7,402 nucleotides of DNA. Origin: Bacillota bacterium (GTDB lineage: Bacteria; Bacillota_A; Clostridia; Peptostreptococcales; Anaerovoracaceae). The stretch's first letter is position 1. Each line of letters begins with the position of its first letter. The translations under genes were made by a program, and so were the position numbers. The stretch covers positions 1 to 7,402 of the forward strand of contig JAFYLX010000024.1 in NCBI GenBank assembly GCA_017556895.1, written 5' to 3'. Positions 5,593-7,402 of the stretch are shown here, piece by piece. The notes under the pieces are model-generated. The model saw nothing but the letters and a program-made list of their open reading frames with translations, was not told the origin of the DNA and ran no database searches.

Positions 5593-6066
5593 ATGCAAAA
5601 AAAGACTTTACAATTAACAAGAGCTGCTCTTATAGCGGCTCTTTATGTTATTCTGACATTTGTTGCGCAGATGTTTGGACTAGCAAGCGGGGTAATCCAG
5701 ATTAGATTATCCGAAGCATTAACGGCTCTGCCGTTACTTTACAAAGAAGCGATTCCTGGGCTATGGATTGGCTGCATTATTGCGAATATTCTTACGGGAT
5801 GCGCGTTATGGGACGTTATTTTTGGCTCTATAGCAACTTTGTTAGGAGCAATAGGAACCTACTATATAGGTAGAAAAAAGCCGATTTTAGGGCCTATTTT
5901 TCCTATCCTTAGCAATATGCTCATTGTGCCACTTGTATTACAAACTGTATATGGGGTTGAAGATGGCTTCCTGTTCCTTGCGATTACGGTAGGTATTGGA
6001 GAGGTTATCTGCTGCGGCTTTTTAGGATGGCAGCTATACAAGGCTTTAAGACGTGTTTGTGAATAA
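5593..6066 (+). CDS. queT: Queuosine precursor transporter QueT (ECF S component)
   Basis: 157 residues, hydrophobic, five or six predicted membrane helices with a basic N-terminus (MQKKTLQLTR). Family blocks are 'GVIQIRLSEALTALPLLY' (33-50), 'GLWIGCIIANI' (56-66) and 'WDVIFGSIATLLGAIGTYYIGRKK' split over 73-96. QueT proteins are proposed substrate-binding S components of energy-coupling factor transporters that import a queuosine precursor (preQ0/preQ1 or queuine) and use a shared EcfA/EcfA'/EcfT module coded elsewhere. No energizing module or queuosine gene is in the window. The ribosome binding site AGGAGA (5578-5583) lies 9 bases before the ATG. The 25-base gap to the EcsC gene is too short for a preQ1 riboswitch, so control would come from the upstream promoter. 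Family call is firm; the exact precursor is inferred. Confidence 0.9.
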   Translation: MQKKTLQLTRAALIAALYVILTFVAQMFGLASGVIQIRLSEALTALPLLYKEAIPGLWIGCIIANILTGCALWDVIFGSIATLLGAIGTYYIGRKKPILGPIFPILSNMLIVPLVLQTVYGVEDGFLFLAITVGIGEVICCGFLGWQLYKALRRVCE

Positions 6067-6091
6067 ATACAAAAAATAGCGAAAAAATATG

Positions 6092-6120
6092 TTGACATTG
6101 CACAAAAGGATGGTTATAAT
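6092..6120 (+). promoter_or_regulatory. Perfect-consensus sigma-A promoter
   Basis: TTGACA (6092-6097), a spacer of exactly 17 bases and TATAAT (6115-6120). It is the strongest promoter in the window and lies 60 bases upstream of the small membrane protein gene. Transcription should start near 6127. Confidence 0.92.
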
Positions 6121-6124
6121 CCAT

Positions 6125-6148
6125 TTATAAGCTAAAAGATGCTTATAA
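6125..6148 (+). repeat. Inverted repeat at the transcription start
   Basis: TTATAAGC (6125-6132) and GCTTATAA (6141-6148) are perfect 8-base arms around an 8-base spacer. It starts at the predicted transcription start, so it may be an operator or a 5'-end RNA hairpin. The 9-mer GCTTATAAC (6141-6149) occurs again at 6414-6422, directly after the stop of the small gene. Confidence 0.6.
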
Positions 6149-6164
6149 CGATTAACATTATTTG

Positions 6165-6171
6165 AAAGGAG
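6165..6171 (+). promoter_or_regulatory. Ribosome binding site fixing the start of the small membrane protein
   Basis: AAAGGAG, 8 bases before the ATG at 6180. An in-frame TTG at 6162 would place this site inside the coding region, so the shorter form is preferred. Confidence 0.85.
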
Positions 6172-6179
6172 CAAGAACA

Positions 6180-6413
6180 ATGAGAACTATGTTTGGTAAG
6201 ACAACTACATCAACGTCTACATCCAAAGCGTCTTCATGTCAGAATGCTTCTTTTAATGATGCACAGGTTATGCCTTTAAGCACTATTCTTATAGTGCTTA
6301 TTTTAATGGTGCTAATTAATATGATTATTCCTATTTTACTTATTGGAATTATCGGTCTAATTATTAGAGAATTAAAATGTAAGAGCAAACCTGAATTCGT
6401 TACGAGTTACTAG
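6180..6413 (+). CDS. Small Leu/Ile/Val-rich single-pass membrane protein, unknown function
   Basis: 77 residues from ATG 6180. The N-terminus is rich in Ser and Thr ('GKTTTSTSTSKASS', 6-19), with Cys20. Residues 33-65 are a long hydrophobic stretch, beginning 'LSTILIVLILMVLINMIIP', in which 23 of 33 residues are Leu, Ile or Val. A basic tail with Cys67 follows. It could form one long or two short membrane helices broken at Pro51. I recognise no family. It has the perfect-consensus promoter upstream, and its stop at 6413 is followed 20 bases later by an intrinsic terminator and then the binding-protein gene. It may be a real small membrane protein, or an ORF whose translation controls the downstream gene, or both. 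Confidence 0.7.
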   Translation: MRTMFGKTTTSTSTSKASSCQNASFNDAQVMPLSTILIVLILMVLINMIIPILLIGIIGLIIRELKCKSKPEFVTSY

Positions 6414-6432
6414 GCTTATAACTTAGACTATG

Positions 6433-6467
6433 ACGGTTTTGCTCACAATACGGCAAAACCGTTTTTT
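6433..6467 (+). terminator. Intrinsic terminator, possible attenuator, before the binding-protein gene
   Basis: A 10-bp perfect stem, ACGGTTTTGC (6433-6442) with GCAAAACCGT (6453-6462), closes a 10-base loop and runs into six T's (6462-6467). It stands 27 bases before the ATG at 6495. That leaves no room for a promoter after it, so the downstream gene must be read through this hairpin or start within it. Confidence 0.9.
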
Positions 6468-6494
6468 ATTTCAACGACCGAAAGGAGAACTAAA

Positions 6495-7402
6495 ATGAAA
6501 AAGAATGTATTGAAGAAGGCTTTCGCAGTAGCGATGTCAGTGATGATGGTAGGCGCATTCATGACAGGATGCGGTGGCGGCGGAGACGACGCAAGTGTAG
6601 TAGTTATCGGTGGTTCCGGTCCTTTAACTGGCGACTATTCAACTTATGGTATTTCCGTTAAGCAGGGCGCACAGCTAGCAGTAGACGAAATTAACGCAGC
6701 TGGCGGCGTAAACGGCGTAGAATTCAAACTAGTATTTGAAGACGACGTAGCAGATCCAGTAGTAGCAACTCAGGCTTATGCTAAGATGGCAGACGAAGGT
6801 ATGCAGTTATCCCTTGGTGGTACTACATCCGGTGCTTGTTTAGCAGCAGCAACTGAAGCAGAAAAAGACGGTATCTTAATGATCACTCCATCCGCTTCTC
6901 AGGTAGAATGTTGCGCACCAGACAATGCATTCAGAGTTTGTTTCACTGACCCATTACAGGGCGAATTCGCAGCACAGACTGTAAAGGATGAAGCTTTAGG
7001 CACAAAGGTAGCAGTAATTTACGATAAGTCCAATGACTATTCTGCAGGCGTACAGAAAGCTTTCGAAGCTAAGGCTGCAGCTATCGGTTTAGACGTTGTA
7101 ACAAGCCAGGCTTTCACAAGCCAGTCCAACACAGACTTCTCTGTACAGTTAAACGCAGTTAAGTCCTCTGGTGCTGATTTAGTATTCTTACCAATCTACG
7201 CTCAGGAAGCAGCTTACGTATTAACTCAGGCTGAAAAGATGGGATTAGACGTACAGTTCTTAGGTTCTGATGGTCTTGACGGCGTTATCGAAAAGGCTGG
7301 CGAAGCTAACGTTGGAGCATTAGAAGACGTATTACTAATCACTCCATTCTATGCTGACGAAGATTCCGCATTCGTTAAGGCTTACAAAGATGCTTACAAT
7401 GC
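6495..7402 (+). CDS. ABC transporter substrate-binding lipoprotein, branched-chain amino acid (LivJ/LivK) type, 3' end outside window
   Basis: 302 codons are present and the frame is still open at the window end; the family usually has about 370-400 residues. The signal peptide (1-25, 'MKKNVLKK' then a hydrophobic core) ends in 'FMTGC', a lipobox-like site with Cys26 as the lipidated residue, followed by a Gly/Asp linker. The mature part is a type I periplasmic-binding fold (Peripla_BP_6): 'IGGSGPLTGDYSTYGISVKQG' spans 38-58, then 'AQLAVDEINAAGGVNG' (59-74). Blocks 'GGTTSGACLAAA' and 'MITPSASQ' form the ligand-binding loops of the family. It should capture branched-chain or other amino acids at the cell surface for a LivHMGF-type permease, probably coded just downstream. 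The start has AAAGGAG (6481-6487) 7 bases upstream. Phe codons are 13 TTC to 1 TTT, against 2 to 5 in queT, which suggests high expression. The ligand is inferred from the family. Confidence 0.92.
   Translation, partial: MKKNVLKKAFAVAMSVMMVGAFMTGCGGGGDDASVVVIGGSGPLTGDYSTYGISVKQGAQLAVDEINAAGGVNGVEFKLVFEDDVADPVVATQAYAKMADEGMQLSLGGTTSGACLAAATEAEKDGILMITPSASQVECCAPDNAFRVCFTDPLQGEFAAQTVKDEALGTKVAVIYDKSNDYSAGVQKAFEAKAAAIGLDVVTSQAFTSQSNTDFSVQLNAVKSSGADLVFLPIYAQEAAYVLTQAEKMGLDVQFLGSDGLDGVIEKAGEANVGALEDVLLITPFYADEDSAFVKAYKDAYN

Overview
This window looks like a chromosomal segment of a low-GC Gram-positive anaerobe of the Bacillota, class Clostridia. The evidence is strong AGGAG-type ribosome binding sites, AT-rich intergenic regions with sigma-A-like promoters, rho-independent terminators, a sortase-type surface-anchor signal, and close matches to families common in Clostridia (EcsC, QueT, RsuA, a PlsC acyltransferase with a zinc ribbon). 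Genus cannot be read from the sequence. No mobile elements, CRISPR arrays, tRNAs or rRNAs are visible.

Layout, left to right. (1) The 3' end of a surface protein gene (1-789, +), ending in an Asp-Lys-Pro repeat linker and an APATGD cell-wall sorting signal, then a terminator. (2) A convergent gene (909-2162, -) for a lysophospholipid acyltransferase fused to a CxxC...CxxC zinc ribbon and an unrecognised C-terminal region. (3) A divergent gene (2294-2770, +) for a GNAT acetyltransferase resembling spermidine/spermine N-acetyltransferase; the promoters of (2) and (3) overlap. (4) A convergent rsuA pseudouridine synthase gene (2844-3548, -) that starts with TTG and shares a bidirectional terminator with (3). 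(5) A divergent monoacylglycerol lipase-like hydrolase (3688-4602, +). (6) A likely operon (+): a 31-codon membrane peptide (4664-4759) overlapping a GTG-started EcsC-family gene (4743-5567), then queT (5593-6066). (7) A perfect-consensus promoter (6092-6120), a 77-residue small membrane protein (6180-6413), an intrinsic terminator (6433-6467), and only 27 bases later the start of a lipoprotein of the branched-chain amino acid type ABC transporter family (6495 to beyond the window end).

Most genes are housekeeping or envelope genes with little evident common pathway. The two edge genes (surface protein and solute-binding lipoprotein) show a codon pattern typical of high expression. The most interesting region is 6092-6497. 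The binding-protein gene has no room for its own promoter downstream of the terminator. The small upstream ORF is extremely rich in Leu/Ile/Val codons, and its end contains a segment that can pair with the left arm of the terminator. This is the geometry of a translation-dependent attenuator for branched-chain amino acids. It remains a hypothesis, because any membrane helix is rich in these residues. The second point of interest is the overlooked 31-codon membrane peptide translationally overlapping EcsC.
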